Positions 13,263 to 25,408 are shown, numbered from the stretch's first letter. The stretch: 64,000 bases of DNA from Acrocarpospora macrocephala (GCF_009687865.1 NZ_BLAE01000020.1:1-64000), one strand, 5' to 3'. The notes: generated by a model not told the origin, from the sequence alone. Translations and numbers: made by a program.

Positions 13263-16200
13263 TCATCCGAGTTCCTCGTCGATAAAGCTGAGCAGTTCGG
13301 CCACCGAGGCCGTCTGGAGCCGCCCGGTGACCTCGCCGTCGCCGTTGGCCGGTGGTGGCGGCGCGGCCCAGGCCGCCACCTGGTCCGACAGGAGCTTCAG
13401 GCGGGCGGCGACGCCGACGCGAAGTCCGCCGTTGGCGGGCGTGGCGGCCAGGGCGGCGGCGAGGCGGTCCAGGTCGGCCAGGACGCCCCCGCCGGGCTCG
13501 GGCGCGCCGGGCGTCAGCTCGGCGATCAGGTGCCGGGCCAGGGCCGCGGGCGTCGGGTGGTTGAACAGCAGGGCGGCGGGCAGGCGCAGGCCGGTGGCGG
13601 CGCAGAGCTGGTTGCGTAGCTCGACCGAGGTGAGCGAGTCGAAGCCCAGGTCTTTGAACGACGCATCTGCCTCGACGTCGCCCGCGGCGTCGTGCCCGAG
13701 CACGGTCGCGGACTGGGCGCTGATCAGCTCCAGCACCGTGCGGGTGCGGGCGCCGGGGTCGAGCGCGGCCAGCCGCTCGGCGAGCGGCACGCCGGCGGCG
13801 CGGCCGGGCGACGGCGCCTGGGCGGGGACCGGGGGAACCGGGGGGACCAGGGCGCGCAGGATCGGCGCCGCGTCCGGCCCCGCGGCACGCACGGCGGCGA
13901 GGTCGAGGCGGGCGGGCACGGCCACCGGCTCGTCCAGGGCCAGGGCCCGGTCGAACAGGGCGAGCCCGGCTGGGACGGACAGCGGCGACAGGCCCGCGCG
14001 GGCCATCCGGGAGCGGTCGGCGCCGCCGAGCGCGGTGGTCATGCCCTCGGTCCAGGGTCCCCAGGCCAGGGCGGTCGAGGGCAGCCCGTGCGCGCGCCGG
14101 TGCCGGGCCAGGGCCTCCAGGAAGGCGTTGGCCGCCGCGTACGCGGCCTGGCCCGCGCCGCCGAGCGTGGCCATCACCGAGGAGTACAGGACGAGGGCGG
14201 GCGCGCCCGCGTCGCGCGTGGCGCGATGCAGGTTGAGCGCGCCGTCCACCTTGGGGCGGAGCACGGCGTCCAGGCGCTCGGCGGTGAGCCCGGTGACGGT
14301 GGCGTCGTCGAGCACGGCGGCGGCGTGGACGACGACGGCTGGCCGGTGCTCGGCCAGGAGCGCCTCGACGGCGCCGGCGTCGGCGACATCACAGGCCGCG
14401 ACGGTGATCCTCGGGCCGGGGTCGGATACCTCCCGGCCGCCGCGCCCGGCCAGCACCACCCGGCCTACGTCGTGGCGGTCGATCAGGTGCCGGGCGAGCG
14501 CGCGGCCGAGCGCACCGGTGCCGCCGGTGATCAGGACCGTGTCGCGGGGGCCGGGCCGGACGGGCATGGTGAGCGCGACCTTGCCCACGTGCCGGGCCTG
14601 GCTCAGGTGCCGGAACGCGTCGGGGGCGCGGCGCAGGTCCCAGGTGACCACGGGCAGCGGAGCCAGCTCACCACGCTCGAACAACGCCAGCACCTCGCGC
14701 AGCAGGCGGCCGAGGTGGCCGGGGTCAAGGTCCAGCAGGTCGAACGCCTGGTAGCGCAGGTGCGGGTACCGGCGGGGGTCGCGGATGTCGGTCTTGCCCA
14801 TCTCCACGAACCGGCCGCCGGGGCGCAGCAGCCGCAGCGAGGCGTCCACCAGTTCACCGGCGAGGGAGTTGAGCACCACGTCCACGTCCCGGCCGCCGAA
14901 GTGGCGCTCGAACTCGGCGGTGCGCGAGGAGGCCAGGTTCGAGCCGGGCACGCCCAGGGCGCGCACCTGGTCCCACTTGCCGGGGCTCGCGGTGGCGAGC
15001 ACGTCCGCGCCGAGGTGCCGGGCGATCTGGACGGCGGCCATGCCGACGCCGCCCGCCGCCGAGTGGATCAGCACGGTCTCCCCCGCGCGCAGCCCGGCCA
15101 GCTCCACCAGCGCGTGGTAGGCGGTGAGGAAGGCGATGGGCGTGGTGGCGGCCCGCGCGTACGACCATCCGTCCGGGATGGGGGCGAGCGCACAGTCGTC
15201 GGCCACCGCTGTGGTGGCGAAGGCGCGGGAGAACACTCCCAGTACCCGGTCGCCAGGGGCGTACGCGGTCACGCCCGGGCCGGTCTCGGCGACTACGCCC
15301 GCCCCCTCCAGACCCAGGGCGCCTCCGCCGCCGGGGTAAAGGCCGAGCGTGAGCATCACGTCGCGGAAGTTGACCCCGGCCGCGCGAACGTCCACGCGGA
15401 CCTGGCCGGGGGCGAGCGGCGCGCCGGGATCGGCGACGAGGGACAGGCCGTCCAGGGTGCCGCCCCCGTCCGAGGCGAGCCGCCAGTGCGCGGCCCCGCC
15501 GGGCGGGAGCAGGTGGCGGGAGGGACGGGCGAGCCGGGGCACGCGGGCCGTCCCGGCGCGCAGCGCGAGCTGGGGTTCCCCGGTCGCCACGGCGGCGGCG
15601 AGCGCGTGCTCGGACGCCTCGTGGCCGTCGCTGTCCACCAGGACGATCCGGCCGGGGTGCTCGGTCTGGGCCGAGCGCGCCAGGCCCCACACGGCCGCCG
15701 CCGCGGGATCGGCCGGGTGCTCGCGGTCGTCTACGGCGACGGCGCCACCGGTCACCAGCACCAGAGACCGCTCATCAGCGCCTTCCACGGCGGCGCGGAC
15801 GAGAGCCAGGCCCTGGTGCACGATCTCGCGCACGGACGCGGCCGTCGGCTCGTCCTCGCCGGTGGACAGGCGCACGATCCGGGGCGCGGGCGCCTCGCCG
15901 GGCGGCAGCGGCAGCTCCGGCCACTCCACGGTGAACATCGAGTCGGCGAACCTCGAATCGGCGGGCACGTCGGACGACGAGGCGGGGCGCAGCACCAGCG
16001 AGCCGATCGCCGCGACCGGGCGTCCATGCCCGTCGACCAGCGCGACCGAGACGGCCCCGGCGCCCGCGGGCGTGACCTCGACGCGCAACTCGCGCGCGCC
16101 CGCGCGGTGCAGCGACACGTCCTCGAAGGCGAAGGGCACCACGGGCTCCCCCGAATCGCCGGTGGCGAGCACCGCCGCGTGCAGCGCGGCGTCCAGCAGG

Positions 16201-19200
16201 GCCGGGTGCAGGCCGAACCCGGACCCGCCCAGACCGGTGGGCAGCGCCGCCTCGGCGTGCGCGGTCCCGCCGTCGAGGGTGACGGCGCGCAGGCCGCGAA
16301 AGGCCGGGCCGTAGTCGTAGCCGCGCGCGGCGAGCCTGCGGTACGCCTCCGCCGCGTCGATCCCGGACGCCACCTCGGGCGGGACCTGCCGCTCCTGGGC
16401 GGAGGGCTCGGCCGGGGCGAGCGTCCCGGTGGCGTGCCTGGTCCATGGGGCGTCCTGGCCGTGCCGGGCATAGCAGGCGAGGCGACGCCGGCCATCGGCG
16501 TCGGCCGGGCCCACGGCGAGCTGGATCGCCGGTTCGCCGTCGCCGGGGAGCGGAAGGGGCGCCTCCAGGGTGAGCTCGGCCACGCGCGGGCAGCCGAGCC
16601 GGCCTCCCGCGTACAGGGCCGATTCCAACAGGGCGGCGCCCGGCAGCAGCGCCACGCCGCCCACCACGTGGTCGGCCAGCCAGGGGTAGGCGCGGCGCGA
16701 GAGTGTGCCGGTGAACAGGGTCTCGCCGGTGGCGGCGGACGGCACGGGATCGCCGAGGAAGGGGTGCGCGTCCGCCGCGCCGCCGGGCGCCAGCCAGTAG
16801 CGCCGCCGCTGGAACGCGTAGGTCGGCAGGTCCACGCGGCGAGCGGCCGGGAACAGCTGCGGCCATCGCACCGGCATGCCGTGCACGTACAGCCGGGCGG
16901 CGGCGGCGAGCGCCGCGGCTTCCTCGCCGCGGTCCTTGCGCAGGATGGGGAAGGCAACTGGCGGCTCGCCGGAATCCTGGCCAACCGGGAGGTTCTGGTG
17001 GACGAGTGCCGACAACCCGCCGTCCGGGCCGAGTTCCAGGAACATCTTGGCCCCCGCCGAGCCGGCGGCGCGCACCGCCGCGGCGAAACGCACCGGGCGC
17101 ACGACGTGGTCCACCCAGTACTCCGGCGAGCACAGGTACGCGGCATCCACCGGCTCGCCGGTCACGGTGGAGATGATCTGCATGCTCGGCTCGTGGAAGG
17201 TCAGCCCTTCGACGACCTGCCGGAACTCCGCCAGCATCGGCTCCATCAGCGGCGAGTGGAACGCATGGCTCACCCGCAGGCGGGTGGCCTTGCCGAAGCG
17301 CGCGGCGGTGCGCAGGACGGCGTCCCCGTCCCCGGCGATCACGACGGAGGACGGCCCGTTCACCGCGGCGATGACGGCTCCGTCCGCCAGCAGGGGCTCC
17401 ACCTCCGCCGCACCGGCCTGGACCGACACCATGGCCCCGCCTTCGGGCAGACGCTGCATCAGGCGGCCCCGGGCCGCGACCAACGTGCAGGCGTCGTCCA
17501 GGGAGAGCACGCCGGCCACGTGGGCGGCGGCGATCTCGCCGATCGAGTGCCCCACCAGCAGGTCCGGCGTCACGCCCCAGGACTCCAGCAGACGGAAAAG
17601 AGCGACCTCGATCGCGAAGAGCGCCGGCTGGGCGAACTCGGTGCGGTCCAGCAGTCCCGGATCCGTACCGGACAGCACCTCGCGAAGCTCGGCGGCCAGC
17701 CGCGCGAGAACATCGTCGAACGCGCGGGCGAACACCGGGAACCGGGCGGCGAGCTCGCGGCCCATCCCGATCCGCTGCGCGCCCTGTCCCGCGAACAGCA
17801 CCGCCAACGCCCCGGGCGGGCCGGCGACGCCGCGTGCCGCCTCGGTCACACCGTCGCCGGTGGCCAGCAGCACCGCCCGGTGGGCGAATTCCGAGCGTGC
17901 CGTCACCAGCGAATAGGCGACGTCGACCGGATCCGCTCCGCTCTCGGCCAGGTACGACGTCAGCCGATCGAGCTGGGCGCCGAGCGCCGCATCGCTCTTG
18001 CCGGAGACCACCCAGGGCACCATGGCCGGTGCCGTACCGAGTGCCGGGAGAGGCTCGGGGTCCTGAGCCTGCTCGATGATCACGTGCGCGTTGGTGCCGC
18101 TGATCCCGAACGACGACACACCGGCCCGGCGGGGCCGTCCGGCCTCCGGCCACATGGCCCGCTCGGTCACCAGCTCCACCGCACCGGCCGACCAGTCGAC
18201 CCGGGACGTGCGAGCCGCGGCGTGCAACGTCGGCGGCACGATCCCCCGCCGCATGGCCAGCACCATCTTGATCACGCCCGCGACCCCTGCGGCCGCCTGG
18301 CTGTGACCGATGTTCGACTTGATGGACCCCAACAGCAGAGGCAGGTCCCGGTCCTGCCCGTACGTCTCGAGCAGGGCCTGGGCCTCGATCGGGTCGCCCA
18401 GGGTGGTGCCGGTGCCGTGCGCCTCCACCACGTCCACCTCCGCCGGGGAAAGGCGGGCGCTGTGCAGCGCCTGCCGGATCACCCGTTGCTGGGAGGCGCC
18501 GCTGGGGGCGGTCAGGCCGTTGGAGGCGCCGTCGGAGTTGACGGCGGAGCCGCGGAGCACGGCGAGCACGTGGTGACCGTTGCGGCGGGCATCCGACAGG
18601 CGTTCCAGGACCAGCACGCCGACGCCCTCGGCCCAGCCCGTGCCGTCGGCGGCGTCGGAGAACGCCTTGCACCGCCCGTCCGGGGAGAGACCGCCCTGCT
18701 TGGCGAACTCCAGGAAGATGCCCGGCGTCGACATGACGGTGACACCGCCCGCCAGCGCCAGCGAGCACTCCCCCGACCGCAGCCCCTGTGCGGCCAGGTG
18801 CATGCCGACCAGCGACGACGAGCACGCGGTGTCCACCGTCATCGCGGGGCCTTCCAGGCCCAGGGTGTACGCGACCCGGCCGGACAGCACGCTGGGCGAG
18901 GTACCCGTCAGCGTGTACCCTTCAGCGTCGCCGGACGCCTCGTGCATCGGGGCGCCGTAGTCCTGCGCCATCGCGCCGAGATAGACGCCGGTCCGGGTGC
19001 CGTGCAGCGATGACGGCGGGATCCCGGCCCGCTCCACCGCCTCCCAGGCCACTTCCAGCGCCAGCCGCTGCTGCGGCTCCATCGCCAGCGCCTCCCGCGG
19101 CGAGATCCCGAAGAACGCGGCGTCGAATTCGCCCGCGTCGTAGAGGAAGCCGCCGGGGACGGCTCCCAGCCGCCAGCCACGGTCGGCGGGCATCGCCGAC

Positions 19201-22200
19201 ACGGCGTCCGCGCCGGCGTCGACCAGCCGCCACAGGCTTTCCGGGGAGTCGATCCCGCCCGGGTAGCGGCAGGCCATCCCGATGATCGCGATGGGCTCGT
19301 CGGCCGCGAGAGCCGTACGGGTGGAAGCCACCGGTTCCGGGGGCGGGGGGAACCCGGAACCGGTGGCGGCTGTGGACCCCAGGAAGGCGGCGAGCCGCGC
19401 CGGCGTGGGGTGGTCGAAAAGAGTGTTCGCGGTCAGCGGCAGCCCGGCGGCCGAACTGAGCCGGGTGGTGAGCTCGACGAGCATCGCGGAGTCGAAACCG
19501 AGCTCCTTGAAGGGCAGGCCGAGTTCGACACCGTCGGGATCGTGGGTCCCGAGGACGGTCGCGCACGCGTCACGCACCACATCGAGCAGGTAGCCGGGGC
19601 GCTGAACAACGTCCGGGTCGGCGGCGGGTCCGGCCAGGCCCTCTTCCGCCGGTCCTGGCTCCGGGCCGGATCGGCGCGGCCCGGCCTCCTCCAGCCAGTG
19701 GCGGACCCGCTGGAACGCGTACGTCGGCAACTCGACCCGGGACGCGACGGGCAGGAACCTCTCCCCGCCGGCGTCCACCCCGGTCACGTGGAGTTCGGCG
19801 ACCGAGGTGAGCACGCGGGAGATCCCGGCGTGGTTCCTCCGGAGCGTGCAGACGGCCACCGCCGGGCGGCCGGCGGCCTGGGCGACCTCGTGGACGCTCC
19901 CGACCAGCACCGGGTGCGAGCTCACCTCGATGAACGCGCCGAACCCGTCGGACAGCAACCGGCCGACCGCGCCCTGGAAGTCAACCGGCCGGCGCAGGTT
20001 GCGGTACCAGTAGTCACCGTCGAGTGCCGCGGTGTCCAGGAGGCCGCCGGTCACCGTCGAGTAGAAGGGGATCGCCGAGCTGCGCGGCCGGATCGACGCC
20101 AGCATCGGCGCCAACCGCTGCTCGACCAGCTCGACCATGGCACAGTGCGAGGCGTAGTCGACCTTGATCCGGCGCATCCGCACCGTATCCGCCCATTCGG
20201 CCCTCATCTCGGCCAGCGCCTCATCGTCCCCGGACACCACCACGGAGGACGGACCGTTGACGACGGCGACGGACAGGCGGCCCTCCCAGCGTGCCAGCCG
20301 TTCGTCCAGGACCTCCCGGGGCAGCCCCACGGAAACCATGCCGCCGTTGCCGGAGAGGACCTCGGCGACCAGCGTCGACCTGGCGGTCACGATCCGGGCG
20401 CCGTCTTCCAGTGACAGCGCGCCCGCCACGCACGCGGCAGCGATCTCCCCCTGCGAGTGGCCCACCACCGCGCCCGGTTCCACGCCGTACGACCGCCACA
20501 ACGCCGCCAGCGAGACCATGATCGCCCAAAGCACCGGCTGGATCACGTCGGCGCGTTCTCTGGGCGGGCTTCCGGGCTCCCCCCGGACGACGCTCGTCAG
20601 CGACCAGTCGGCGAACGGGCTCAGCGCCGCCTCGCATTCGGCCATGGCGGCGGCGAACGCCGGGGAGGAGTCGAGTAGTTCCACCCCCATCCCCGCCCAC
20701 TGCGATCCTTGGCCGGGAAAGACGAAAACCTGCCGGCCGGGACGTCGCCATCCGCGGGTCAGCGGCGCGGTGTGCTGGCCCAGCCCGAGGACCAGCCGCA
20801 TCTGGTCGATGCGCTCCAGTTGGGTGGACAACACGCCGCCGGAACCGGAGTCGACGTCGGTCCTGCCGCGCACCAGTCCGGGAGCGGAGCGCCCTTCCGC
20901 CAGCGCGTCCAGCCCGCGGAGCAACTGCTCGCGTTCGTCCCCGACGACGACCGCTCGATGGAGCAGGCCAGCCCGTGTCGTCGCCGACGAGAAGGCCACG
21001 TCGCCGACGGAGAGGTCCTCCCGTTCCCTGACGTGGCGGGCGAGCCGGGCCGCCTGTGCCCGCAACGCGTTCTCGGTGTGGCCGGACACCGTCCAGAACA
21101 CCGGTGGCGAGGTCAACGGCCCTGGCTCGGGCCGATCCAGGATGCTCCCGGTCGCGAAGCCCGGGGAGACGCGCTCCGGAGCGGAGGTCAGCAATAGATG
21201 GCAGTTGGTGCCGCCGAGGCCGAACGACGAGACGCCGGCGACGATCCGGCCGGCACCGCCGCCCTCACCGGCATCCTCACGATCGCCGCTGTCGCGCACC
21301 GGCCACGGCATCGGCGACTCCACCACCCGCAGATTCCACTCGTCGAAGCGGATCGCGGGGTTCGGCTCCGCGAAGTTGAGGCTCGGCGGCAGCATGCGGT
21401 GCGCTACGGCGAGCGCGGCCTTGAGCAGGCCGACGATCCCGGCGGCGCCTTCCAGGTGGCCGACGTTGGTCTTGGCCGATCCCACCCACAGGGGATCACC
21501 CGAGCGCTGCGAGCCGTAGACCGCGCCGAGAGCGGCCGCTTCGATGGGATCGCCGACTCTGGTGCCGGTACCGTGTAACTCCACGTATCCGACGCTCGCC
21601 GGGTCCACGCCGGCACGCCGGCACGCCGCCCGCATCACCTGCTCCTGCGCCCGGGCGTTCGGCGTGGTGAGCGCGTCGCCGGGGCCGTCGTTGTTGACCG
21701 CGCTCCCCGCGATGACGCAGTACACGTGGTCGCCGTCCGCGAGGGCGTGCGACAGCGGCTTGAGGAGGACGATGCCACCGCCCTCGCCGCGGACGTAACC
21801 GTTCGCCCGCGCGTCGAAGGTGAAGCACCTGCCGTCCGGAGACAGCGCGCCGAGCTCCGCGGCCGCCATGGCGCTCTCCGCGGCGAGGTTGAGCTGGACG
21901 CCACCCGCGAGGGCCATGCTGGACTCGCCGCTGCGGATGCTCTCACAGGCGAGGTGCACCGCCACCAGCGACGACGACTGGCCGGTGTCCACGGCCATGC
22001 TCGGGCCCGTCAGCGCGAGGAAGTGCGACACCCGGTTGGCGAGGATGCTGCGGTTGACGCCCGTGAGCGAGTGATGACCGATTCCGGACGCCCCGGCCTG
22101 GCGGCTCAGCAGCGCGTAGTCGTCGGCCATCACACCGATGAACACGCCGACGTCGGCGCCGCGGAAGCCGGTGGGCGCGATACGCGCGTCCTCCAGAGCC

Positions 22201-22514
22201 TCCCAGCCGAGTTCCAGCATCAGCCGTTGCTGGGGATCCATCGCGCGGGCCTCACGGGGCGAGATCGCGAAGAACCCGGCGTCGAACCGGTCGATCCCGT
22301 CCAGGAACGCGCCGTACGCGCTGGGGCCGAGCTCCGGGCCCGCGTTCCAACGGCCGGGCGGCACCGTGGACACCGCGCTCACGCCATCGCTCAGCAGCCG
22401 CCAGAACTCCGACGGGCCGGGCGCGGAGGGCAGCCGGCAGGACACTCCGACGATCGCGATCGCATCGTCACTCGTGCCGGACCCACGACCAGGCATGAAC
22501 TCGGATCGATTCAC
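13263..22514 (-). CDS. pksA: PKS starter protein, loading module KSQ-AT-ACP plus module 1 KS-AT-DH-ER-KR-ACP
   Basis: This protein of about 3,083 aa starts the assembly line. In the loading KS the active-site Cys is replaced by Gln179 (DTGQSSS), the signature of a decarboxylating KSQ. Its AT has GHSQGE (685-690) and YASH (about 786), the methylmalonyl type, so the inferred starter is propionyl. The loading ACP has Ser1009 in GFDSAML. Module 1 has KS Cys1231, AT with GHSIGE (1655-1660) and HAFH (about 1750, malonyl type), DH His1949 (HxxxGxxxxP) and Asp2108, ER about 2358-2650 with an intact NADPH-binding glycine motif, KR with LDD (B-type) and Tyr2792, and ACP Ser2960. The full reductive loop should leave a methylene. 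The C-terminus ends in a docking helix ([15 protein letters not shown]). GTG 22514 is chosen because GAGGGGAG (22521-22528) lies 6 nt upstream; the frame opens up to 22559, but that ATG has no comparable ribosome site. Confidence 0.96.
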   Translation of the reverse strand: MNRSEFMPGRGSGTSDDAIAIVGVSCRLPSAPGPSEFWRLLSDGVSAVSTVPPGRWNAGPELGPSAYGAFLDGIDRFDAGFFAISPREARAMDPQQRLMLELGWEALEDARIAPTGFRGADVGVFIGVMADDYALLSRQAGASGIGHHSLTGVNRSILANRVSHFLALTGPSMAVDTGQSSSLVAVHLACESIRSGESSMALAGGVQLNLAAESAMAAAELGALSPDGRCFTFDARANGYVRGEGGGIVLLKPLSHALADGDHVYCVIAGSAVNNDGPGDALTTPNARAQEQVMRAACRRAGVDPASVGYVELHGTGTRVGDPIEAAALGAVYGSQRSGDPLWVGSAKTNVGHLEGAAGIVGLLKAALAVAHRMLPPSLNFAEPNPAIRFDEWNLRVVESPMPWPVRDSGDREDAGEGGGAGRIVAGVSSFGLGGTNCHLLLTSAPERVSPGFATGSILDRPEPGPLTSPPVFWTVSGHTENALRAQAARLARHVREREDLSVGDVAFSSATTRAGLLHRAVVVGDEREQLLRGLDALAEGRSAPGLVRGRTDVDSGSGGVLSTQLERIDQMRLVLGLGQHTAPLTRGWRRPGRQVFVFPGQGSQWAGMGVELLDSSPAFAAAMAECEAALSPFADWSLTSVVRGEPGSPPRERADVIQPVLWAIMVSLAALWRSYGVEPGAVVGHSQGEIAAACVAGALSLEDGARIVTARSTLVAEVLSGNGGMVSVGLPREVLDERLARWEGRLSVAVVNGPSSVVVSGDDEALAEMRAEWADTVRMRRIKVDYASHCAMVELVEQRLAPMLASIRPRSSAIPFYSTVTGGLLDTAALDGDYWYRNLRRPVDFQGAVGRLLSDGFGAFIEVSSHPVLVGSVHEVAQAAGRPAVAVCTLRRNHAGISRVLTSVAELHVTGVDAGGERFLPVASRVELPTYAFQRVRHWLEEAGPRRSGPEPGPAEEGLAGPAADPDVVQRPGYLLDVVRDACATVLGTHDPDGVELGLPFKELGFDSAMLVELTTRLSSAAGLPLTANTLFDHPTPARLAAFLGSTAATGSGFPPPPEPVASTRTALAADEPIAIIGMACRYPGGIDSPESLWRLVDAGADAVSAMPADRGWRLGAVPGGFLYDAGEFDAAFFGISPREALAMEPQQRLALEVAWEAVERAGIPPSSLHGTRTGVYLGAMAQDYGAPMHEASGDAEGYTLTGTSPSVLSGRVAYTLGLEGPAMTVDTACSSSLVGMHLAAQGLRSGECSLALAGGVTVMSTPGIFLEFAKQGGLSPDGRCKAFSDAADGTGWAEGVGVLVLERLSDARRNGHHVLAVLRGSAVNSDGASNGLTAPSGASQQRVIRQALHSARLSPAEVDVVEAHGTGTTLGDPIEAQALLETYGQDRDLPLLLGSIKSNIGHSQAAAGVAGVIKMVLAMRRGIVPPTLHAAARTSRVDWSAGAVELVTERAMWPEAGRPRRAGVSSFGISGTNAHVIIEQAQDPEPLPALGTAPAMVPWVVSGKSDAALGAQLDRLTSYLAESGADPVDVAYSLVTARSEFAHRAVLLATGDGVTEAARGVAGPPGALAVLFAGQGAQRIGMGRELAARFPVFARAFDDVLARLAAELREVLSGTDPGLLDRTEFAQPALFAIEVALFRLLESWGVTPDLLVGHSIGEIAAAHVAGVLSLDDACTLVAARGRLMQRLPEGGAMVSVQAGAAEVEPLLADGAVIAAVNGPSSVVIAGDGDAVLRTAARFGKATRLRVSHAFHSPLMEPMLAEFRQVVEGLTFHEPSMQIISTVTGEPVDAAYLCSPEYWVDHVVRPVRFAAAVRAAGSAGAKMFLELGPDGGLSALVHQNLPVGQDSGEPPVAFPILRKDRGEEAAALAAAARLYVHGMPVRWPQLFPAARRVDLPTYAFQRRRYWLAPGGAADAHPFLGDPVPSAATGETLFTGTLSRRAYPWLADHVVGGVALLPGAALLESALYAGGRLGCPRVAELTLEAPLPLPGDGEPAIQLAVGPADADGRRRLACYARHGQDAPWTRHATGTLAPAEPSAQERQVPPEVASGIDAAEAYRRLAARGYDYGPAFRGLRAVTLDGGTAHAEAALPTGLGGSGFGLHPALLDAALHAAVLATGDSGEPVVPFAFEDVSLHRAGARELRVEVTPAGAGAVSVALVDGHGRPVAAIGSLVLRPASSSDVPADSRFADSMFTVEWPELPLPPGEAPAPRIVRLSTGEDEPTAASVREIVHQGLALVRAAVEGADERSLVLVTGGAVAVDDREHPADPAAAAVWGLARSAQTEHPGRIVLVDSDGHEASEHALAAAVATGEPQLALRAGTARVPRLARPSRHLLPPGGAAHWRLASDGGGTLDGLSLVADPGAPLAPGQVRVDVRAAGVNFRDVMLTLGLYPGGGGALGLEGAGVVAETGPGVTAYAPGDRVLGVFSRAFATTAVADDCALAPIPDGWSYARAATTPIAFLTAYHALVELAGLRAGETVLIHSAAGGVGMAAVQIARHLGADVLATASPGKWDQVRALGVPGSNLASSRTAEFERHFGGRDVDVVLNSLAGELVDASLRLLRPGGRFVEMGKTDIRDPRRYPHLRYQAFDLLDLDPGHLGRLLREVLALFERGELAPLPVVTWDLRRAPDAFRHLSQARHVGKVALTMPVRPGPRDTVLITGGTGALGRALARHLIDRHDVGRVVLAGRGGREVSDPGPRITVAACDVADAGAVEALLAEHRPAVVVHAAAVLDDATVTGLTAERLDAVLRPKVDGALNLHRATRDAGAPALVLYSSVMATLGGAGQAAYAAANAFLEALARHRRAHGLPSTALAWGPWTEGMTTALGGADRSRMARAGLSPLSVPAGLALFDRALALDEPVAVPARLDLAAVRAAGPDAAPILRALVPPVPPVPAQAPSPGRAAGVPLAERLAALDPGARTRTVLELISAQSATVLGHDAAGDVEADASFKDLGFDSLTSVELRNQLCAATGLRLPAALLFNHPTPAALARHLIAELTPGAPEPGGGVLADLDRLAAALAATPANGGLRVGVAARLKLLSDQVAAWAAPPPPANGDGEVTGRLQTASVAELLSFIDEELG
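13580..19305 (-). other. pksA module 1: KS-AT(malonyl)-DH-ER-KR(B)-ACP
   Basis: Key codons: KS Cys 18822-18824, AT GHSIGE 17534-17551, DH His 16668-16670 and Asp 16191-16193, ER about 15440-14565, KR Tyr 14139-14141, ACP Ser 13635-13637. The reductive loop is complete, so the starter carbonyl should become CH2 and the product is predicted to be a pentanoyl chain. This is one of two ER-containing modules in the window. Confidence 0.93.
19400..22470 (-). other. Loading module of pksA: KSQ, AT (methylmalonyl), ACP
   Basis: The KSQ domain covers about 22470-21190, with Gln codon CAG at 21978-21980 in place of the nucleophilic Cys. The AT covers about 20735-19740, with GHSQGE at 20445-20462 and YASH within 20136-20159. 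The ACP phosphopantetheine Ser codon is at 19488-19490. By family knowledge, KSQ decarboxylates the ACP-bound extender, so a methylmalonyl-type AT gives a propionyl starter. Confidence 0.92.
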
Positions 22515-22878
22515 GCGCCGCTCCCCTCGTCTTGCCGCCACGCGGAACCACGGATTCACCGCCCGGCAAGGGTGCGCTCGAATCGCCGCGTCCCGGCTTC
22601 CGGCCTCAGCCGCGACAAACTATGCCGAGCGCCCGCTGCGCGTTTCACTAGTTGTGTGCCGCCCGGGAAAAGGCAGTGACCTGGATCGACGCGGTTCTGT
22701 TCGGCGCGGTACGCGGATTCCTAGTGTTTTCACGAGTGCCGTCCGGGTTCTTCTGTACGTGACCCGGCGTGTCTTCGGCGAGTCCCGTGTCGCGGAGCGG
22801 CGGGGAAGACGGGACTTTCCGAGCGTCTCCTGTCGCCCCGTGCCGGCGAGCCGGGCCGGCTGATGAGTGAGGGAACCG
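22515..22878. promoter_or_regulatory. Divergent intergenic region between pksA and the aminotransferase
   Basis: These 364 bp contain no supported gene. They must hold the promoter for pksA-pksB (leftward) and probably the one for the aminotransferase and glycosyltransferase (rightward). The region is less GC-rich than the flanking genes in patches such as 22615-22655. No clear -35/-10 pair or operator can be defined by eye. Confidence 0.5.
22521..22528 (-). promoter_or_regulatory. Ribosome-binding site that sets the pksA start
   Basis: GAGGGGAG on the minus strand, 6 nt before GTG 22514. It favours this GTG over the in-frame ATG 45 nt upstream. Confidence 0.75.
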
Positions 22879-23931
22879 ATGGCGTTCAAATATCAGGTGT
22901 CAAAGCCGTACCTCACCGGACGGGAACTCGAGTACCTCACCGAGGCCGTCAACTCCGGCTGGATATCCTCGCAAGGCCCCTTCGTCGGGCGCTTCGAGGA
23001 AGAGTTCGCCCAGTACAACGGCTTCGCTCACGGCGTCGCGTGCTCCTCGGGCACGACCGCGCTCACCCTCGCGCTGCGCGCGCTGGGGGTCGGTCCCGGC
23101 GACGAGGTCCTGGTGCCGGAGTTCACCATGGTCGCCTCGGCGTGGGCGGTCAGCTACACGGGCGCGGTGCCGGTGTTCGTCGACTGCGCCGACGACCTCA
23201 ACATCGACGTCTCGCTGATCGAGGAGAAGATCACTCCACGTACCAAGGTCATCATGCCGGTGCACGTCTACGGCCGGCGCTGCGACATGGACGCGATCAT
23301 GAACGTGGCGTACGAGTACAACCTGCGGGTGATCGAGGATTCGGCGGAGGCGATGGGGGTGCGCCCGGTGGGCGACGTGGCGTGCTTCTCCCTGTTCGCC
23401 AACAAGATCATCACGGCCGGCGAGGGGGGTGTCTGCGTCACCAACAGCGAGCATCTGGCCCGGCAGATGGCCCACCTGCGCGGCATGGCCTTCAGCAAGG
23501 AGCACAACTTCATCCACAAGAAGCTGGCCTACAACTTCCGCATGACCAACATGCAGGCCGCGGTCGCCCTGGCCCAGCTGGAGCGGGTCGAGGAGATCCT
23601 CGCCATCCGCAAACGGATCGAAAGCCACTACGACAGCGGGCTCGACGGCATCGCCGGGATCACTCTCATGCCGCCCCGCGACGTTCTCTGGATGTACGAC
23701 ATCCGCGCGGAGCGGCGGGAGGACCTGCGGGAGTTCCTCGCGGACGCGGGGATCGAGACCCGGCTGTTCTTCCAGCCCATGAGCCGCCAGCCGATGTACT
23801 TAAACCCCGACTGGCCGTCGCTGAACGCCGCCCGCTTCGCGGCCGACGGTCTCTATCTGCCCACCGATCCCGGGCTGTCCGAGTCGGACCAGGACTTCGT
23901 GATCGGCAAGATCCGCGAGTTCTACCTGTAG
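22879..23931 (+). CDS. PLP-dependent sugar aminotransferase (DegT/DnrJ/EryC1 family, perosamine-synthase-like)
   Basis: This protein of 350 aa should transfer an amino group from an amino acid to a keto carbon of a dTDP-6-deoxyhexose. The family signature is complete: SSGTTAL near the start, the aspartate region EDSAEAMG, and Lys176 in FANKIITAGEGG as the PLP Schiff-base lysine. The opening resembles 4-aminotransferases of the perosamine-synthase type, but 3-aminotransferases share the fold, so the position (C3 or C4) is not settled. ATG 22879 is chosen because GAGGGA (22869-22874) lies just upstream; an in-frame GTG at 22867 overlaps that site. The gene is divergent from pksA and lies 238 bp before the glycosyltransferase on the same strand. 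It contains one TTA leucine codon at 23800-23802, which may place it under bldA tRNA control. Confidence 0.9.
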   Translation: MAFKYQVSKPYLTGRELEYLTEAVNSGWISSQGPFVGRFEEEFAQYNGFAHGVACSSGTTALTLALRALGVGPGDEVLVPEFTMVASAWAVSYTGAVPVFVDCADDLNIDVSLIEEKITPRTKVIMPVHVYGRRCDMDAIMNVAYEYNLRVIEDSAEAMGVRPVGDVACFSLFANKIITAGEGGVCVTNSEHLARQMAHLRGMAFSKEHNFIHKKLAYNFRMTNMQAAVALAQLERVEEILAIRKRIESHYDSGLDGIAGITLMPPRDVLWMYDIRAERREDLREFLADAGIETRLFFQPMSRQPMYLNPDWPSLNAARFAADGLYLPTDPGLSESDQDFVIGKIREFYL

Positions 23932-24169
23932 GGGGCAGTCCTCGCGGGTGACCGCTTCAGCCGGAAGCCCCGGACCGAGGCCGCCAGCCGGTTTCGCTTC
24001 TAATGATTTCCGGGAACCGGCTGCAGCAGGATGTGCCGGACGAGCAGACAAGATCGCTGCTCGGATCCGCCACCTACGCCACTTCGGCAGCCGATCCAGG
24101 GAGGCAATCGAGAGTGAAAGCAACTCCGACCGTCGCGGCTCCGGCCCTTGACCGTCCGGCTTGGATACG
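23932..24169 (+). other. Gap between the aminotransferase and the glycosyltransferase
   Basis: These 238 bp show no gene with recognisable coding character. The spacing is wide for two cotranscribed genes, so a separate promoter for the glycosyltransferase is possible. Only a weak five-base hairpin (23954-23968) is visible. Confidence 0.35.
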
Positions 24170-25408
24170 ATGCGCGCTCTCGTAGTGACCGTCGGCTCGC
24201 AAGGGGATCTCCAGCCTTTCCTCGCCCTCGGACAGCGTCTGCTCGCGGAGGGCCACGACGTCATGTTCTCGGCCTCCGACAGTTACGCGGCGCACGCCGA
24301 AGCCGTCGGCGTGCCTTTCTCCGGCCGGCCGACTGTGGACGAGGCGGAAGTCGAGGAGTACTACACCCGCCTGGCCGGCACGAAGGACAAGCTGCGGCAA
24401 CTGACGATCACGGTTGAGGTGCTGGCGCGGGAACAGCGTGCCGCGGTGCCGGAGCTGATGGCGCTGGCAGGTGAGGCCGACGTCGTCATCCATCCGCCGC
24501 TGGCCGTCGCCGCGGTCGCCGCGGCGCGCGCGGTCGGCACGCCCCACGTGAGCGTGCACCACGCCTGGCCGCTGCGCCGAGCGCGCGGGTACGGCCCGAC
24601 CAATATCGATTTCGGAACCATCGGTAACGCCCTCGCCTGGTCGATCACCGGCTTGGCGGTCAGACGCGCGACCGACAAGTCGCTCAACCCTGTCGTCACC
24701 ACGGCCGGCCTGCCGCCCTGGCGCGACATCATCTTCGACGCGAGCCATTCGCCCCGGCTCAACCTCATCGCCACCAGCCCGCACACCCTCCCGCGCGATC
24801 CGCTCTTCGGCCCCACCTACCGCACCACGGGATACTGGTTCCTCGACGAACCGGAGTACGTGCCCCCAGACGACCTCGCGGCGTTCGTAGCCGACGAGCC
24901 GCCGGTCGTGATCGGCTTCGGCTCCAACAACGGGTTCGACTCCGACGCGGTCACCGAGCAGCTACTCCAGGCGGTTCGCGGCCTGGGCCGTCGCGTCGTC
25001 CTGCAATCCGGCTGGGCGAAGCTCGGCGCCGAGGAGCTGCCGCCCAACATATTCCTGGCGGACTTCGTCCCACACGGGTGGCTCTACGCCCGCGCCGCGT
25101 GCGTCGTCCATCACGGCGGGCCCGGCACGGCCGCGGCGGCCTTCCGGGCTGGTATCCCGCAGGCGGCTGTGTGGCTTCAAGGTGATCAGCTCCACTGGGG
25201 CAGGAGGATCGCACAGCTCGGAGTCGGACCTCCGTCTCGTAACCACCACGCTCTCAACGCCCGCTGGTTGCGGGGCACGATCGATCGCCTGCTCACCGAC
25301 AGCGGTATGGCCGACCGCGCTCGGGCGCTCGGCGCCGCGGTCCGCGAAGAAGACGGGACGGGTGTGGCGGTTCGCGCGATCGAGGAGGTATTCGCGGCCA
25401 GGTATTAA
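24170..25408 (+). CDS. Glycosyltransferase, GT1 superfamily (GT-B fold), putative aglycone sugar transferase
   Basis: This protein of 412 aa should attach the activated deoxysugar to the polyketide. The N-terminal half opens with the GSQGDLQPFLALGQ acceptor-domain motif seen in GtfB-like and sterol-glucosyltransferase-like enzymes. The C-terminal half carries the nucleotide-sugar motif HHGGPGTAAAAFRAG (from about residue 312) followed by PQAAVWLQGDQ. The length fits the family. It looks more like the sterol/vancomycin type than the DesVII type, and no DesVIII-like helper gene is present. ATG 24170 is taken as the start, with an alternative TTG three codons upstream (24161); neither has a convincing ribosome-binding site. 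The gene converges on rmlB across a strong hairpin terminator. It is the only glycosyltransferase in the window. Confidence 0.9.
   Translation: MRALVVTVGSQGDLQPFLALGQRLLAEGHDVMFSASDSYAAHAEAVGVPFSGRPTVDEAEVEEYYTRLAGTKDKLRQLTITVEVLAREQRAAVPELMALAGEADVVIHPPLAVAAVAAARAVGTPHVSVHHAWPLRRARGYGPTNIDFGTIGNALAWSITGLAVRRATDKSLNPVVTTAGLPPWRDIIFDASHSPRLNLIATSPHTLPRDPLFGPTYRTTGYWFLDEPEYVPPDDLAAFVADEPPVVIGFGSNNGFDSDAVTEQLLQAVRGLGRRVVLQSGWAKLGAEELPPNIFLADFVPHGWLYARAACVVHHGGPGTAAAAFRAGIPQAAVWLQGDQLHWGRRIAQLGVGPPSRNHHALNARWLRGTIDRLLTDSGMADRARALGAAVREEDGTGVAVRAIEEVFAARY

Noticed and set aside
21960-21990. Loading KS as a dead or frameshifted domain because it lacks the Cys
   Set aside because: The replacement is Gln in an intact DTGQSSS context with the rest of the KS preserved, which is the functional KSQ signature.
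22720-22728. CCTAGTGTT here and CTTAGTGTT at 26648-26656 as a shared regulatory motif upstream of plus-strand genes
   Set aside because: It is only a nine-base match with one difference, has no symmetry and is not found before the other genes; chance cannot be excluded.
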